Shown: piece by piece, positions 63,710 to 64,000 of the stretch
Position numbering within the stretch: position 1 is the stretch's first letter
How the letters are laid out: the number at the start of each line of letters is the position of its first letter
Assembly (NCBI RefSeq): GCF_018736105.1
Contig: NZ_CP076135.1
Location: forward strand, 2,850,001 to 2,914,000
Length of the DNA stretch: 64,000 nt
DNA from: Bradyrhizobium sediminis
GTDB taxonomy: Bacteria > Pseudomonadota > Alphaproteobacteria > Rhizobiales > Xanthobacteraceae
Direction of reading: 5' to 3'
Notes under the pieces: model-generated
Seen by the model: the letters and a program-made list of their open reading frames with translations, nothing else
Told to the model about the DNA's origin: nothing
The model's database searches: none
Translations under genes and position numbers: made by a program

Positions 63710-64000
63710 ATGTCACGGAACAAGCTTTCTCGACGACAATTCGTAGCTGCTACCGCACTGTCTTCCGCGGCGCTGATATCAGCGCCGTATATTCGATCGG
63801 CCAATGCCGCCGGCAAACTCAGCATCGGTTTCTGGGATCATTGGGTGCCCGGCGCCAACAAGACCTCAACCGAGCTGGTCAACGAATGGGCCGCCAAAGA
63901 GAAGGTCGAGGTTTCGATCGACTACATCCCGAGCCAGGGCAGGAAGAACGAGATAACCATCGCAGCCGAAGCGCAGGCAAAGTCCGGGCACGATATTCTC
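63710..64000 (+). CDS. ABC transporter solute-binding protein, N-terminal part
   Basis: The first 97 residues of a gene that runs off the window. The Tat signal sequence MSRNKLSRRQFVAATALSSA is followed by IRSANAAGKLSIGFWDHWVPGANKT. The LSIGFWDHWVPGANKTSTEL stretch is typical of sugar/polyol-type (family 1) binding proteins. GGGAGAG lies about 7 nt before the ATG. Function beyond uptake cannot be told from this piece. Confidence 0.88.
   Translation, partial: MSRNKLSRRQFVAATALSSAALISAPYIRSANAAGKLSIGFWDHWVPGANKTSTELVNEWAAKEKVEVSIDYIPSQGRKNEITIAAEAQAKSGHDIL

Overview
The window comes from a GC-rich alphaproteobacterium, most likely Bradyrhizobium or a close relative (Nitrobacteraceae). The support is the gene order dusB(nifR3)-ntrB-ntrC-ntrY-ntrX-hfq-hflX-mazG, a fused ispDF, several short-barrel Omp25/31-like porins ending in VARY or NYRF, two TRAP transporters and a cobalt-type nitrile hydratase. 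All names rest on motifs read by eye in the sequence; no database search was possible. Layout, 1-21.9 kb: the 3' part of valS, a VOC protein, a porin, an alkyladenine DNA glycosylase, lipA, a RatA/COQ10-like protein, CinA and IspDF. The nitrogen regulatory block dusB-ntrBC-ntrYX, then hfq, hflX and mazG, follows. After these come queC, a compact nitrile hydratase operon on the minus strand (alpha, beta, activator), an outer-membrane protein and a crotonase. 22-32.5 kb: two TRAP carboxylate transporters, one with fused DctQM and one with separate DctQ and DctM. Between them lie an acyl-CoA synthetase, a DUF2975/XRE pair, a lipoprotein and a LysE-type exporter. 32.5-41.2 kb: a housekeeping minus-strand run in which several genes overlap by 4 bp (MBL hydrolase, tatD, metG, holB, tmk, D,D-carboxypeptidase), then an alpha/beta hydrolase and RlpA. 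MetG carries a histone-H1-like Lys/Ala-rich N-terminal extension. 42.04-56.82 kb: a 14.8-kb integrated element in the 3' end of tRNA-Ser(UGA), bounded by a 14-bp direct repeat. From the attR end it holds a tyrosine integrase, a DNA-binding-like protein, an AlpA regulator, a TSCPD protein, a PC4-like protein, a RepA-like ATPase, an array of about 10-11-bp iterons, a TerS-like protein, many small overlapping unknown genes, a scaffold-like protein and fibre-like proteins. I find no large terminase, portal, major capsid or tail-tube gene. Near its left end is a structured non-coding segment with two elements complementary to a third, in the manner of the phage P4 CI/seqA/seqC immunity RNA. The element therefore looks like a P4/PICI-like phage satellite or a strongly reduced prophage, and is the most interesting part of the window. 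56.8-64 kb: a GIY-YIG-like protein, a single-barrel and a double-barrel porin, a DsbA-like thioredoxin, a PilZ protein, an LTXXQ-type periplasmic protein and the start of a Tat-exported ABC solute-binding protein. Working together: DusB-NtrBC and NtrYX are nitrogen-sensing systems, and the promoter region of dusB-ntrBC carries an NtrC-type site between its apparent -35 and -10, which suggests autorepression. The TRAP systems, acyl-CoA ligase, crotonase and nitrile hydratase suggest use of varied organic acids and nitriles.
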